Positions 15,304 through 24,752 of a DNA stretch of 64,000 bases are shown in pieces (the stretch's first letter is position 1; every line of letters begins with the position of its first letter). The notes under the pieces were generated by a model. The model was not told the DNA's origin. It did no database searches and worked only from the letters and a program-made list of their open reading frames with translations. The stretch is taken from the NCBI RefSeq assembly GCF_036010665.1, contig NZ_CP108581.1, positions 5,389,501 to 5,453,500 on the forward strand, written 5' to 3'. Source of the stretch: Microbispora sp. NBC_01189. Its GTDB lineage: Bacteria; Actinomycetota; Actinomycetes; Streptosporangiales; Streptosporangiaceae. The translations under genes and the position numbers were made by a program.

Positions 15304-16863
15304 GTGGTGCCTGACCGTACGGTGATCCTCGGCCGGTACGAGCTGGACCCCGTGCATCTCGGCAGGGGTGCCATGGGCACGGTGTGGGGCGGCCATGACA
15401 GGGTCCTGGACCGTCGTGTGGCGATCAAGCTGATTCGCTTCCCCGACGACCGGCCCGACCCCGAGATGGAGCGCCGGTTCGGCCGCGAAGCCCAGGTCAT
15501 GGCCCGGCTGAACCATCCGGGCGCGCCTGCCGTCCACGACCTCGGGGCGTTCGAGGATCCGATGGCCGGGCGCCGGCTCTTTCTCGTCATGGAGTTCGTC
15601 GAGGGCGTCACGCTCGACGACGTCGTCGCGGAGCACGGGCCACTGCCCGTCGGGTGGGCCGCCGCGGTCGGCACCCAGATCGCCGCGGTGCTCGGCGCGG
15701 CCCACGCACAGGGGATCCTGCATCGGGATCTGAAGCCGGCCAACCTGATGGTCCGGCGCGACGGCACGGTGAAGGTCCTCGACTTCGGCCTCGCCATGCT
15801 GCACGATCCCGGCGCGTCGAAGCTCACGCGGACCGGCCAGGTGCTCGGCACCGTGTCGTACAGCCCGCCGGAGCAGATCCGCGCGGGCGCGGTGACGGCG
15901 CGGAGCGACCTCTACGCGCTCGGCTGCGTGCTGTACGAGCTCCTCACCGGTGAGCCGCTGTTCGCGGGGCTCACCGAATTCGAGGTGCAGGAGCAGCACG
16001 TCAACGTCGCGCCTCCCGCCGTGCGGTCGTCCCGCCCGGACGTGCCCCGGGAACTCGACGAGATCATCGCGTCACTGGTGGCGAAACGCGCCGAAGACCG
16101 GCCGGAGAGCGCCGCGGTGGTGCACGACCGGCTGATGGCGTACGTGACGGGGGTGGGCCACCTGCCCGGGATCACGACCGCCGGGCCGAGCGCCACGCGC
16201 ATGTACGCCCACGCCGTCAGCCGGATCCTCCTGTCTCCCGGCCCTTCTCCTGGCGCTGCCGCCGCACCGGGAGTGATCCCGAACGTGCCCGCGGACGACG
16301 GCGGGCCGAGCCGGGAGGAGCTGGAGCGGGTCCGCCGCGAGGCGATGTCCCTGCTTCGCCATTCGCGGTACGAGGAGGCGGCCACGATGCTGGCGTCGGT
16401 GACGGATCCGGCGAGCCGGGCGTACGGCACCGACGACCCCGAGGTGCTGGATCTGCGGACCCAGCTGGCGAACGCCCTCTTCGAAGGCGGCGATCACCGG
16501 CGGGCCGCCGCCGCCTTCAACGGGCTCGCCCTCGACCTGGCCCGCCGTCACGGACCCGATGATGAGCGGACGTTCCAGTGCCGCCTGCAGGAGGCCGCCT
16601 GCCACGAGCGGAACGACGACGGCGATCTGGCGCTCCGCCTTCTGCACGACCTCCTCGCGGACCAACGGCGCGTTCATCCGGCCGGCGACCAGCGGACGCT
16701 GGAGTTGCGCAGGCAGATAGGCGAACTGCAGAAGAAGATCGGCGACCTCGCCGCCGCCCGCCACACGTTCGCCGAGCTGTACGACGATCTCTGCCACCGC
16801 TACGGCGGCGACCACCCGGCGACCGTACGGGTGCGTGACGGGCTCGCGGCCCTGGAGATCTGA
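15304..16863 (+). CDS. Serine/threonine protein kinase with TPR-like tail
   Basis: The N-terminal half (residues about 8-285) is a Hanks-type kinase: glycine loop LGRGAMGTVWGG, VAIKLI lysine near 41, HRDLKPANLM near 140, DFGLAM near 160, and a SYSPPEQI activation-loop end. There is no transmembrane helix, so it appears cytoplasmic. The C-terminal 180 residues are helical repeats (REELERVRREAMSLLRHSRY onward), resembling the tetratricopeptide tails of actinobacterial AfsK/PknD-like regulators. The start lies at GTG 15304 or GTG 15307; GGAGG directly upstream fits the second better. It converges with galK with an 11-base gap. Confidence 0.9.
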   Translation: MVPDRTVILGRYELDPVHLGRGAMGTVWGGHDRVLDRRVAIKLIRFPDDRPDPEMERRFGREAQVMARLNHPGAPAVHDLGAFEDPMAGRRLFLVMEFVEGVTLDDVVAEHGPLPVGWAAAVGTQIAAVLGAAHAQGILHRDLKPANLMVRRDGTVKVLDFGLAMLHDPGASKLTRTGQVLGTVSYSPPEQIRAGAVTARSDLYALGCVLYELLTGEPLFAGLTEFEVQEQHVNVAPPAVRSSRPDVPRELDEIIASLVAKRAEDRPESAAVVHDRLMAYVTGVGHLPGITTAGPSATRMYAHAVSRILLSPGPSPGAAAAPGVIPNVPADDGGPSREELERVRREAMSLLRHSRYEEAATMLASVTDPASRAYGTDDPEVLDLRTQLANALFEGGDHRRAAAAFNGLALDLARRHGPDDERTFQCRLQEAACHERNDDGDLALRLLHDLLADQRRVHPAGDQRTLELRRQIGELQKKIGDLAAARHTFAELYDDLCHRYGGDHPATVRVRDGLAALEI

Positions 16864-16874
16864 GGCGGGTGCTT

Positions 16875-17996
16875 TCAGCGGACGCGGTGGGCGCCGGGGG
16901 CGGGGGTGGCGGGCAGGAACGTCGGCGGGGCCCAGCCCCGCTCGGCGTAGGCGCGCTCGACCGTCGTGCGCACCCGGTCCACCCGGTCGTCGGCGACGAG
17001 CGCGATGGCCGAGCCGCCGAAGCCGCCGCCGGTCATCCGGGCCCCCCGCGCGCCGCCCCGGACCGCGCTCTCGACCGCGACGTCCAGCTCCGGGCAGGAG
17101 ACCTGGTACTGGTCCCGCAGCGACAAATGTGAGGCGTTCAGCAGCGCGCCGATCTCCTGTACGGCTCCCGCGCGCAGCAGCCCGATGACGGCCTCCACCC
17201 GGTGGTTCTCGGTGACGACGTGCTGGGTGCGGGCCCGCTCGTCGCCGCTCAGCCGGGACAGCGCCGCCGCGAGGTCCGTCACGTCCCGCAGGGACGCGAC
17301 GCCGAGGTGCTTGGCCGCGTTCTCGCAGTCCTGGCGGCGCTTCGCGTACTGCCCGTCGGCCAGTTCGTGGTGGACGCCGGTGTCGATGATGAGGATCTGC
17401 AGGCCGTACGCCGACAGGTCGAACGGAACGGCGCGGCTCGCCAGCGAGCGGCAGTCGAGGAACAGGGCGTGCCCCTCCCGGCCGAGCGCGGAGGCCGCCT
17501 GGTCCATGATCCCGCAGGGCATGCCGACGAACTCGTTCTCGGCCTTCTGGCACAGTCTGGCCAGCTCCATCGGCTCCAGGCCCAGGCCGTGAAGATCGCT
17601 CAGGGCGAGCCCGACCGACACCTCCAGCGCGGCGCTGGACGACAGCCCGGCGCCCGTGGGGACGTCGCCGTCGATCATGATGTCCGCACCGCGGACCGGG
17701 AGGCCGGCGCCGCGCATCACCTGGATCACCCCGGCCGGGTAACGCGCCCAGCCCTCGGCCCGGTCGATATCGTCCAGCGCCTGCTCCTCGCCGGGCATCT
17801 GGACGGAGGCGATCCGCACCGTGAGGTCCTCGCGGGGACGCACGGCCGCGGTGACGCCCCACGGCACCGCGAACGGCAGCACGAAGCCGTCGTTGTAGTC
17901 GGTGTGCTCGCCGATCAGGTTCACCCGGCCGGGCGCGTGCCAGATTCCGGCGGGTTGCTCGCCGTACGCCTGGAAAAAAGCACCGGCAACGCCCAC
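16875..17996 (-). CDS. galK: Galactokinase
   Basis: The 373-residue GHMP kinase phosphorylates galactose to galactose-1-phosphate with ATP. The galactokinase signature GRVNLIGEHTDYNDG is at about residues 23-37, the GHMP ATP-binding loop PTGAGLSSSAAL near 114, and the third motif RMTGGGFGGSAI near 329. Length and order match bacterial GalK. No galT or galE is adjacent, so it stands alone between a kinase gene and catalase. Confidence 0.95.
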   Translation of the reverse strand: MGVAGAFFQAYGEQPAGIWHAPGRVNLIGEHTDYNDGFVLPFAVPWGVTAAVRPREDLTVRIASVQMPGEEQALDDIDRAEGWARYPAGVIQVMRGAGLPVRGADIMIDGDVPTGAGLSSSAALEVSVGLALSDLHGLGLEPMELARLCQKAENEFVGMPCGIMDQAASALGREGHALFLDCRSLASRAVPFDLSAYGLQILIIDTGVHHELADGQYAKRRQDCENAAKHLGVASLRDVTDLAAALSRLSGDERARTQHVVTENHRVEAVIGLLRAGAVQEIGALLNASHLSLRDQYQVSCPELDVAVESAVRGGARGARMTGGGFGGSAIALVADDRVDRVRTTVERAYAERGWAPPTFLPATPAPGAHRVR

Positions 17997-18065
17997 AGTC
18001 GCACACTCCTCGACATCCTCGGCCTCCCCGTAGGGTAGCGACCTTCACGGTCGCCGACATGCCGG

Positions 18066-18093
18066 GGCCCGGCTCGGGATGCCGAGCCGGGCC
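18066..18093 (-). terminator. Terminator after the catalase gene
   Basis: GGCCCGGCTCGG and CCGAGCCGGGCC form a perfect 12-bp stem with a 4-base loop, 15 bases after the catalase stop codon. Confidence 0.7.
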
Positions 18094-18107
18094 TCAGGTC
18101 GCGGATG

Positions 18108-19769
18108 TTACGTCGCAGGCACCTCGGCCCGCTCGTCCGGGACGCAGTGCGTCATCTTCAGGCCCGACACGTCGCGCGGGCCGTTCTTGCCGAGGGCGGA
18201 CAAGCGCTGCCTGTCCTCGTCGGTCAGGTCCTGGCTCGCCAGCGGCTCCAGGTGCTTGACGTCGTCCGGCGTGATGCCGAGGCCCTCGCCGACGCGCAGC
18301 CCGAGGTCGTCCTCAACCAGCAGCAGATGCCAGACCATGCGCTCCTGGATCGGCCGGTCGCACTGCGACAGCATGGTGACGAAGTTCTCCACCAGGTCGT
18401 CGCGCTCCCACTGCTCCATGAGCAGGTAGCGCTCGCCCGCCTGCTTGTAGTCGTTGGTCCGCGGGATGCGCTTGCGGGTGAGCCTGCCGGCGATCTCCGG
18501 GCCCTGCTCGTCGTGCGTCGGGAACTGCCCCTCGCGCAGCCCGCCGGTGATCGAGGGCTCGTAGTTGACGTGCGGGTTCTCGCCCGCCTGGTCCTGCCGG
18601 TAGGTCATGAAGCCGTCGCGCTGGTTGGTCCGCACGTCGGCGTTCTTGGCCTGGTTGACCGGCAGTTGCAGGTAGTTCGGCCCGACGCGGTAGCGCTGGG
18701 TGTCGCTGTAGGAGAACGTGCGGCCCACCAGCATCTTGTCGTCGGAGAAGTCCAGCCCGTCGACCAGGACGCCGGTGCCGAAGGAGATCTGCTCGTTCTC
18801 GGCGAAGACGTTGTCCACGGTCCGGTCCAGGACCATCCGGCCGACCGGCTTGGCCGGGAAGATCTCCTCCGGCCAGACCTTGGTGTCGTCGAGCGGGTCG
18901 AAGTCCAGCTCGGGGTGCTCCTCGTCGCTCATCATCTGGACGAGCAGCTCCCACTCCGGGTGGTCGCCGCGGTCGATCGCCTCGCGGAGGTCCTTGGTCG
19001 CGTGTCCCAGCTCGTGCGCCTGGACGCGGGCGGCGTCCTCGGCCGTCATGCTCCGGACCCCCTGCTTGGGCATCCAGTGATACTTCACGAGGTGGGTCTC
19101 GCCCTCGGCGTTGACCCACTTGTACGTGTTGACCCCGAATCCCTGCATGTGCCGGTAGTCAGACGGGATGCCCCGCGGGCTGAACAGGTTGACGAGCATG
19201 TGCATGCTCTCGGGGCTCTGCGACATGAAGTCGAAGATGCGGTTCGGCTCCTGCCGGAACGTCACCGGGTCCGGCTTGAGCGCGTGGATCACGTCGGGGA
19301 ACTTGATGGCGTCGCGGATGAAGAACACCGCGAGGTCGTTGCCGACGAGGTCCCAGTTGCCGTCCTCGGTGTAGAACTTCACCGCGAACCCGCGCGGGTC
19401 GCGGGCGGCCTCCGACGAGTCCCGCCCCCCGATCACCGTCGAGAACCGCACGGCCACGTCGGTGCGCTTGCCGGCCTCCTGGAACAGCTTCGCCCTCGTG
19501 AACCGGGCGATCGGCTCGCCGCCCCACGTGCCGTACGCCTCGAAGAAGCCGTACGACGTGGTGCCGCGCGCGTGCACCACCCGCTCCGGGATGCGCTCCC
19601 GGTCGAAGTGGCTGATCTTCTCCAGGAACTGGTAGTTCTCGAGGGTGGCCGGACCGCGTGCGCCGACCGTCCGCTGGTTCTGGTTGTCGTAGACCGGGTG
19701 CCCTTGACGGTTGGTCAGCACCGGGCGCTCGTCGCCGGGCTCCGGTCCCCTGCTCGACACGTCCGTCAT
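18108..19769 (-). CDS. Monofunctional haem catalase
   Basis: The 553-residue protein decomposes hydrogen peroxide. The catalase signature [16 protein letters not shown] contains the distal His (about residue 66), FFIRDA holds the conserved region after the distal Asn, and [14 protein letters not shown] contains the haem-ligand Tyr (about 348). The length fits small-subunit catalases with a short C-terminal extension. I chose the ATG at 19769 (GAGAGGAG, 7 bases upstream) over one 51 bases earlier. A TTGACA (19815-19820, complement) lies upstream. No peroxide-sensing regulator is adjacent. Confidence 0.95.
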   Translation of the reverse strand: MTDVSSRGPEPGDERPVLTNRQGHPVYDNQNQRTVGARGPATLENYQFLEKISHFDRERIPERVVHARGTTSYGFFEAYGTWGGEPIARFTRAKLFQEAGKRTDVAVRFSTVIGGRDSSEAARDPRGFAVKFYTEDGNWDLVGNDLAVFFIRDAIKFPDVIHALKPDPVTFRQEPNRIFDFMSQSPESMHMLVNLFSPRGIPSDYRHMQGFGVNTYKWVNAEGETHLVKYHWMPKQGVRSMTAEDAARVQAHELGHATKDLREAIDRGDHPEWELLVQMMSDEEHPELDFDPLDDTKVWPEEIFPAKPVGRMVLDRTVDNVFAENEQISFGTGVLVDGLDFSDDKMLVGRTFSYSDTQRYRVGPNYLQLPVNQAKNADVRTNQRDGFMTYRQDQAGENPHVNYEPSITGGLREGQFPTHDEQGPEIAGRLTRKRIPRTNDYKQAGERYLLMEQWERDDLVENFVTMLSQCDRPIQERMVWHLLLVEDDLGLRVGEGLGITPDDVKHLEPLASQDLTDEDRQRLSALGKNGPRDVSGLKMTHCVPDERAEVPAT

Positions 19770-19921
19770 GGGACGGCTCCTCTCGTATTTGATCTCTTTT
19801 GAGCTGTCAGTCCTTGTCAATGACTCCCTATCCGATTTTCGGCGGGGTATTCACGGGGACGGAGATCGGTCCGGCCCCGCCGGGCACTGCCCGGCGGGGC
19901 GGCGGAGGGTGGTCAGCGTGA

Positions 19922-20335
19922 TCAGCCCCGCACGCGCGGCTCGCCGCGATAGGTGCCGAACGACCACAGGTTGTCCTCCGGGTCGCGCACCGCGAACTCG
20001 CGGGACCCGTGGTCGGTGTCGTACGGCTCCTGGACGACGCGCGCCCCCGCGGCGGTCGCCCGCGCGTACAGCCCGTCGGGGTCGCCGGTCACGACGTACG
20101 CGCCGAACGTGCCGGGGGCGAGGTTCCACTTGTCGTCCGGCGTCTCGCGGACGCTGCCCAGCATGATCCCACCGCCGGGCGGCCAGGAGAGCTGGGCGTG
20201 GCCGACGTGGTCGCCCTCGCCGAAGACTGCGGTCTCCTCGAAGCCGAAGGCCTCGACGAGGAAGGCGATCAACGCGCGGGCGTCCCTGGCCCGCAGCGTG
20301 GGCCATACCTGGGGTGCTGGTGTGCTGTCGTTCAT
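19922..20335 (-). CDS. VOC-superfamily (glyoxalase/bleomycin-resistance fold) protein
   Basis: The 137-residue protein has the beta-alpha-beta-beta-beta pairing of the VOC fold: PTLRARDARALIAFLVEAFG near residue 12, YVVTGDPDGLYARATAAGAR near 78, and the closing RDPEDNLWSFGTY with a probable metal-ligand region. Substrate unknown. Its ATG overlaps the stop of the AraC gene (ATGA), so the two form a translationally coupled operon and the regulator may control this protein. Confidence 0.85.
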   Translation of the reverse strand: MNDSTPAPQVWPTLRARDARALIAFLVEAFGFEETAVFGEGDHVGHAQLSWPPGGGIMLGSVRETPDDKWNLAPGTFGAYVVTGDPDGLYARATAAGARVVQEPYDTDHGSREFAVRDPEDNLWSFGTYRGEPRVRG

Positions 20336-21261
20336 GCCGCCGAGTCTGGCCGTCCGTCCTCGGCCGGGGCTTGGACGTTTCGGAACGGCACCCCCTCTTC
20401 GGCCAGCCACCGGCTGGGGGAGCATCCGGCGAGGCTCCGGAACTCGCGGGCGAGGTGCGCCTGGTCGTAGAACCCGCACCCGGCCGCGGCGTCGGCCAGC
20501 GCGAGCCGCCGGCCGGACGCCGCCGCGTCCTGGAGCAGGCGGCGGACCCGGTCGAAGCGGACGACCCGCGCCGCCTCCTTGGGGGACAGGCCGATCTCCT
20601 CCCGGAACCGGCCGTTGAGGTGCCGGGCGCTCCAGCCCGCCTCGCGGGCGAGATCGGACACGGTGACCCGGCCGCCGGTGGCCAGCATCCGCCGCCACGC
20701 TCGGGTCACCTCCGGCGGCCGCTCCGGGGTGGGGCGGGTGTGCCGGGACAGGACCGCGTCGAGAGCCGCGAAGCGGTCGTCCCAGCCGGGCGCCCCCAGC
20801 AGGCGCTCGCGCAGTTCGCCCGCCAGGGCGCCGAGGACGTCGGCGCCGTCGAGGTCGAGCCCGGACAGCTCCCCGGCCGGCACGCCGAGCAGGGCCCGCG
20901 CGCCGAGCGGCGTGAGCGCGAGCTGGACCCCCGACTGCCGCCCGTCGTGGGTGACGATCGCCGGGGCGGTGTGCAACCCGCCCACCAGCGTGTCGTACGA
21001 CCCCGCCGGAGTGCGGGGATCGGGATGCGCCGCGACGACGAGCGGATCGTCCAGCGTGACGATCATGGTCAGGTACGGCGAGGGCAGGCCGCGGTGCGTC
21101 CCGGGCGGGACGCCGGCGTCGCGGTAGCCGCTGTACCACGCGACCAGCGGACGCAGCGGGGGAGCGGGCCGCCGCCGGACGTACCGCGCCTCCTCCCGCT
21201 CACCGTCTTTTCTGCCGGGGTCCTTGCCGGGGTCGGCTGTCCGCCGTGCCGATGCCGCCAT
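20332..21261 (-). CDS. AraC-family transcriptional regulator
   Basis: The 309-residue protein has a C-terminal AraC double helix-turn-helix: RVTVSDLAREAGWSARHLNG, then FREEIGLSPKEAARVVRFDR and CGFYDQAHLAREFRSLAG (about residues 198-285). The N-terminal sensory part begins near RPLVAWYSGYRDAG. This type, with a small VOC gene coupled behind it, is common in actinomycetes, but the ligand is unknown. The first 30 residues are low-complexity and the true start may be somewhat later. Confidence 0.88.
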   Translation of the reverse strand: MAASARRTADPGKDPGRKDGEREEARYVRRRPAPPLRPLVAWYSGYRDAGVPPGTHRGLPSPYLTMIVTLDDPLVVAAHPDPRTPAGSYDTLVGGLHTAPAIVTHDGRQSGVQLALTPLGARALLGVPAGELSGLDLDGADVLGALAGELRERLLGAPGWDDRFAALDAVLSRHTRPTPERPPEVTRAWRRMLATGGRVTVSDLAREAGWSARHLNGRFREEIGLSPKEAARVVRFDRVRRLLQDAAASGRRLALADAAAGCGFYDQAHLAREFRSLAGCSPSRWLAEEGVPFRNVQAPAEDGRPDSAA

Positions 21262-21393
21262 CCGCCGCTCCTCCCTCCGCGTCCCCAGTCTCCCCGAAGG
21301 GCAACGCGTCAGTCACCGGCGCCCCGTGCCGCCCGTGTCACGTCTCGTGCCTCCGGCGCGTCTCTATAGGGGAGGCGGAGACAAGGAGGCCAG

Positions 21394-22464
21394 ATGCCCG
21401 CGGTGACCGAGGGGCAGCCCGCGCCGGTCGCCAGTTTCGAGAGCAGCCGTGAGCTGCTCTTCGGGGTGGCGTACCGGGTGCTGGGCAGCGTGACCGACGC
21501 CGAGGACGTCGTCCAGGAGGCGTGGCTGCGGTGGGACCGCGTCGACCACGCCAGGATCGCCGACCCCCGGTCCTTCCTCGTCCAGGTCACGACGAGACTC
21601 GCCCTCGACCGGCTGCGGTGGGCGAAGGCCCGCAGGGAGGCGTACGTCGGGCAGTGGCTGCCCGAGCCGCTGCCGACCGGACCCGCGATCGAGGACGGCG
21701 CGGAGATCGCCGACTCGGTCTCCGTGGCCATGCTCGTGGTGATGGAGACCCTCTCCCCGCTGGAACGGGTCGTGTTCGTGCTCCGCGAGGCGTTCGAGTT
21801 CTCCTTCGCCGACATCGCGGTGATGGTCGGCCGGTCCGAGGCCGCGGTCCGGCAGCTGGCCCGTCGCGCCCGCTCGCACGTGCGGGAGCGTCGGCCCCGG
21901 TTCCGGCAGGACCGCGACGTCCGCAGGCGGGTGACGGAGCGCTTCCTGGCCGCCTGCCTGGGCGGCGACCTGCGGGCGCTGCTCGATCTGCTCGCCCCCG
22001 AGGTCACCTTGTGCATCGACGGGAACGGCCGCCGCGGCGTCGCCAGGAACCGGGTCGAAGGCGCGGAGAAGGTCGGCCGCCTGCTCGTCCGGGGCCTGCG
22101 CAGGGTCCTGCGCCCGGACGGCGCCGTGGTCGCGGAGACCGGCGACGCCGGGGATGACGCCGGGGACGACACCAGGGGCGACACCAGGGGCGACACCGGG
22201 AGCGGATCCGTCGTGGACGTCAACGGCGGGCCCGCGGCGCTCATCACCGCGGGGGGCGAGCCGATCGCGGTGATCGTGGTCGACGTCGACCTCGCCGCCG
22301 ATCGGGTCACGCGCATCTGGATCATCGCCAACCAGGACAAGCTCGGGGGCGTCGAGGGCCGGCGCCCCGGACGACCCAGGCCCGTCCGCGCCGCGGGCCG
22401 ACGGGCCGCGAGAGAAGCGACGCGGAGGCTCGGGCCAGGCAGAACGGAGACCACCTTTGAGTGA
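21394..22464 (+). CDS. sigJ: ECF41-type sigma factor with SnoaL-like C-terminal domain
   Basis: The 356-residue protein has sigma region 2 (YRVLGSVTDAEDVVQEAWLR, about residues 28-47), the ECF41 linker motif GQWLPEPL (about 87) and region 4 (LREAFEFSFADIAVMVGRSE, about 129-150). A SnoaL-like domain follows with versions of the two motifs that mark ECF41, DGNGRR (about 209) and NQDKL (about 313). In that group the C-terminal domain controls sigma activity instead of an anti-sigma factor. A 12-bp tandem repeat adds an Asp/Gly-rich insert at about 251-270. The gene's end overlaps the cytochrome b start. Confidence 0.92.
   Translation: MPAVTEGQPAPVASFESSRELLFGVAYRVLGSVTDAEDVVQEAWLRWDRVDHARIADPRSFLVQVTTRLALDRLRWAKARREAYVGQWLPEPLPTGPAIEDGAEIADSVSVAMLVVMETLSPLERVVFVLREAFEFSFADIAVMVGRSEAAVRQLARRARSHVRERRPRFRQDRDVRRRVTERFLAACLGGDLRALLDLLAPEVTLCIDGNGRRGVARNRVEGAEKVGRLLVRGLRRVLRPDGAVVAETGDAGDDAGDDTRGDTRGDTGSGSVVDVNGGPAALITAGGEPIAVIVVDVDLAADRVTRIWIIANQDKLGGVEGRRPGRPRPVRAAGRRAAREATRRLGPGRTETTFE
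22144..22203 (+). repeat. 12-bp in-frame tandem repeat in the ECF41 gene
   Basis: Five imperfect copies of GACxCCxGGGxx encode an Asp/Ala/Thr/Gly-rich insert within the C-terminal domain. Because 12 is a multiple of three, copy-number change would keep the frame. Confidence 0.7.
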
Positions 22465-24124
22465 ACTGAGAACCGTGCCCGAACGCATCGCCGGGCCGGC
22501 CGCATTCCTGGACGACCGCCTGGGCGCGGGCGGCTTCGCGAGACGCAACCTGCGAAAGATCTTCCCCGATCACTGGTCGTTTCTTCTCGGCGAGATCGCG
22601 CTGTACTCGTTCGTCATCCTGCTGCTCACGGGCACCTTCCTGACGTTCTGGTTCAGGCCGAGCATGGGAGAGATCGTCTACGACGGCACGTACGCCCCGC
22701 TCAAGGGGGTGGCGATGTCCGAGGCGTACGCGTCCACCTTGAAGATCAGCTTCGAGGTCCGGGGCGGCCTGCTCATCCGGCAGATCCATCACTGGGCCGC
22801 CCTGATCTTCATCGGCGGCATGATGGCGCACGCGCTGCGGGTCTTCTTCACCGGCGCCTACCGCAAGCCGCGCGAGCTCAACTGGATCATCGGCGTGGTG
22901 ATCCTCTCCGTCGCGCTGTTCGAGGGCCTGACCGGCTACTCCCTGCCCGACGACCTGCTGTCGGGCGCCGGCCTCCGGGTCACCCAGGGGGTGGTCATCG
23001 GCCTGCCGGTGGTCGGCACCTACGTCAACTTCTTCCTGTTCGGGAGCGAGTATCCGGGCGAGGACGTCATCTCCCGCTTCTACTCGATCCACGTCTTGCT
23101 CCTGCCCGGCCTGATCCTGGCGCTGGTCACCGCGCACCTGATCCTGATGTGGGTGCAGAAGCACACGCAGTTCCCCGGCAGGGGACGCACCAACCGCAAC
23201 GTGGTCGGCGCGCCCTTCTACCCGGCCTTCATGGCGAAGTCGGGGGCGTTCTTTCTGTTCACGTTCGCCGTGATCGCCGGTCTCGGCACGTTCGCGCAGA
23301 TCAACCCCGTCTGGCTGTACGGGCCGTACAGCCCCGCCGACATCTCGGCTGGCTCGCAGCCCGACTTCTACCTGGCCTTCCTCGAAGGGGCGCTGCGCAT
23401 CATGCCCGCCTGGGAGACCAACCTCTTCGGCACCGCACAGGCCGGCACGGTCCCACTCAGCGTGGTCATCCCCGCGCTGGTGCCCCTGGGGATCATCGTC
23501 GTCGGAATGGCGCTCTACCCGTTCCTGGAACGGTGGATCACCGGTGACCACCGCGAGCACCACCTCGCGGACCGGCCGCGCGACAACCCGCACCGCACCT
23601 CGATCGGCATGGCGGCCATCGCGTTCTACGGCGTGCTGTGGCTGTTCGGCGGCAACGACATCATCTCCGCGAACTTCCGCGTCAGCCTCTACACGACGAC
23701 CTGGGCCGGACGGATCCTCGTGTTCGTCGCGCCCGCCCTGGCCTACATGATCACCTACCGCGTCTGCCTGGGGCTGCAGCGCTCCGACCTCGCGGTGCTC
23801 ACGCACGGCGTGGAGTCGGGGGTGATCAGACGGCTGCCGGACGGCAGGTACGTCGAGGTCCACTCGCGACCGGCGGAGGACATCGAGGCGCATCTGCGCG
23901 GCCGGGAGCCGGTGCCGGTGCTGCCGTACGACGAGACCGTGCCCCCCAAGGGCTTGCGCGGGCCGATCGGCAGGCTGCGCCTGCGGATGTCCAGGGCGTA
24001 CGGCGGGGAGAGGATCCCGATCGCGAACGGCGGCCCGCACGGCGAGAACGGGCAGGCCGCACTCCCGGCGGGCGTGTCCCCGAACGCCCTTCCGGACGGG
24101 CAGGAGCGCGCGCTGACGCGCTGA
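22457..24124 (+). CDS. qcrB: Solitary cytochrome b subunit (QcrB-like)
   Basis: The 555-residue membrane protein has the actinobacterial cytochrome b layout. There are about 8-9 hydrophobic segments, with haem-ligand histidines in RQIHHWAALIFIGGMMAHAL (about 109-128) and RFYSIHVLLLPGLILALVTA plus following His (about 206-227), the Qo region LPDDLLSGAG, and a hydrophilic C-terminal tail. It should be part of the menaquinol:cytochrome c oxidoreductase, but no qcrA, qcrC or cta genes are nearby, so this is probably a second copy. The start is a TTG (GGAGA 5 bases upstream) inside the end of the ECF41 gene, an 8-base overlap implying co-translation. Confidence 0.9.
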   Translation: MSELRTVPERIAGPAAFLDDRLGAGGFARRNLRKIFPDHWSFLLGEIALYSFVILLLTGTFLTFWFRPSMGEIVYDGTYAPLKGVAMSEAYASTLKISFEVRGGLLIRQIHHWAALIFIGGMMAHALRVFFTGAYRKPRELNWIIGVVILSVALFEGLTGYSLPDDLLSGAGLRVTQGVVIGLPVVGTYVNFFLFGSEYPGEDVISRFYSIHVLLLPGLILALVTAHLILMWVQKHTQFPGRGRTNRNVVGAPFYPAFMAKSGAFFLFTFAVIAGLGTFAQINPVWLYGPYSPADISAGSQPDFYLAFLEGALRIMPAWETNLFGTAQAGTVPLSVVIPALVPLGIIVVGMALYPFLERWITGDHREHHLADRPRDNPHRTSIGMAAIAFYGVLWLFGGNDIISANFRVSLYTTTWAGRILVFVAPALAYMITYRVCLGLQRSDLAVLTHGVESGVIRRLPDGRYVEVHSRPAEDIEAHLRGREPVPVLPYDETVPPKGLRGPIGRLRLRMSRAYGGERIPIANGGPHGENGQAALPAGVSPNALPDGQERALTR

Positions 24125-24142
24125 CCCGTCTCCGGGACCGAT

Positions 24143-24170
24143 GTGGTCCGGGCCGGCCGGCCCGGACCAC
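24143..24170. terminator. Bidirectional terminator
   Basis: A perfect 28-base palindrome (GTGGTCCGGGCC, GGCC centre, then its complement) lies between the convergent genes ending at 24124 and 24207. Confidence 0.7.
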
Positions 24171-24206
24171 GTTCGGCTGCTCAGCGGTCCTGTTCAGCGG
24201 TCCTGT

Positions 24207-24752
24207 TCAGCGATCCCGCTGCTCCGGCATCGCCCACCGCGACTCCGGCGGGTCGGCCGGGCGGATCTCGGTGAACAGCTTGAGCGTCACCGGCCGCAGC
24301 CGCTGCCACGCCTCGGCCGGCCAGCGCAGGCTCACCGAGGGGAACACGGTCTCCAGCACGATCTTCAGGTAGGAGCGGCCGGTGCAGGCGACCGGGACCT
24401 CCGTGCACAGGGCGGACAGGGCCGCCGAGGTCTCCCGCCTGCCGAGTCGCAGCCGGGCGTTCCCCATGACCTCGTTGGGGGCGTGTCCGGTCTCGAGGTC
24501 CACCGACTCCCATAAGAGCACGGGGGCCTCGTCCTCCTGCAGCCACGCTGGATAGACCGGCAACGGCAGTTGCAGCGTGAAGCCCGCCAGCAGCCCGGGA
24601 GGGCTCAGATAGAAGGAGCCGTGGAAACAGGGCAGTTCGTGCAGGAGCCGGGGCCCCTTCGACGTCGACATCGACAGCGTTCCCTCGCTGGCGTCCATGG
24701 CGATCCGCCACGCGCTCGGATCGGCGTGGGACGCGTCCGGGACGAAGACCAT
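24207..24752 (-). CDS. Unrecognised protein, 181 residues
   Basis: I do not recognise this family. The frame from the ATG at 24752 (GAGGTG about 9 bases upstream) gives a soluble protein without signal peptide or membrane segment. It has a beta-rich-looking middle (HELPCFHGSFYLSPPG, LLAGFTLQLPLPVYPAWLQ) and a C-terminus ending in MPEQRDR. The stop codon lies in a 13-base direct repeat (TCAGCGGTCCTGT, 24181-24213, two and a half copies), which suggests slippage at the gene end. It is flanked by a terminator on the left and by 456 bases without a gene on the right. Confidence 0.6.
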   Translation of the reverse strand: MVFVPDASHADPSAWRIAMDASEGTLSMSTSKGPRLLHELPCFHGSFYLSPPGLLAGFTLQLPLPVYPAWLQEDEAPVLLWESVDLETGHAPNEVMGNARLRLGRRETSAALSALCTEVPVACTGRSYLKIVLETVFPSVSLRWPAEAWQRLRPVTLKLFTEIRPADPPESRWAMPEQRDR

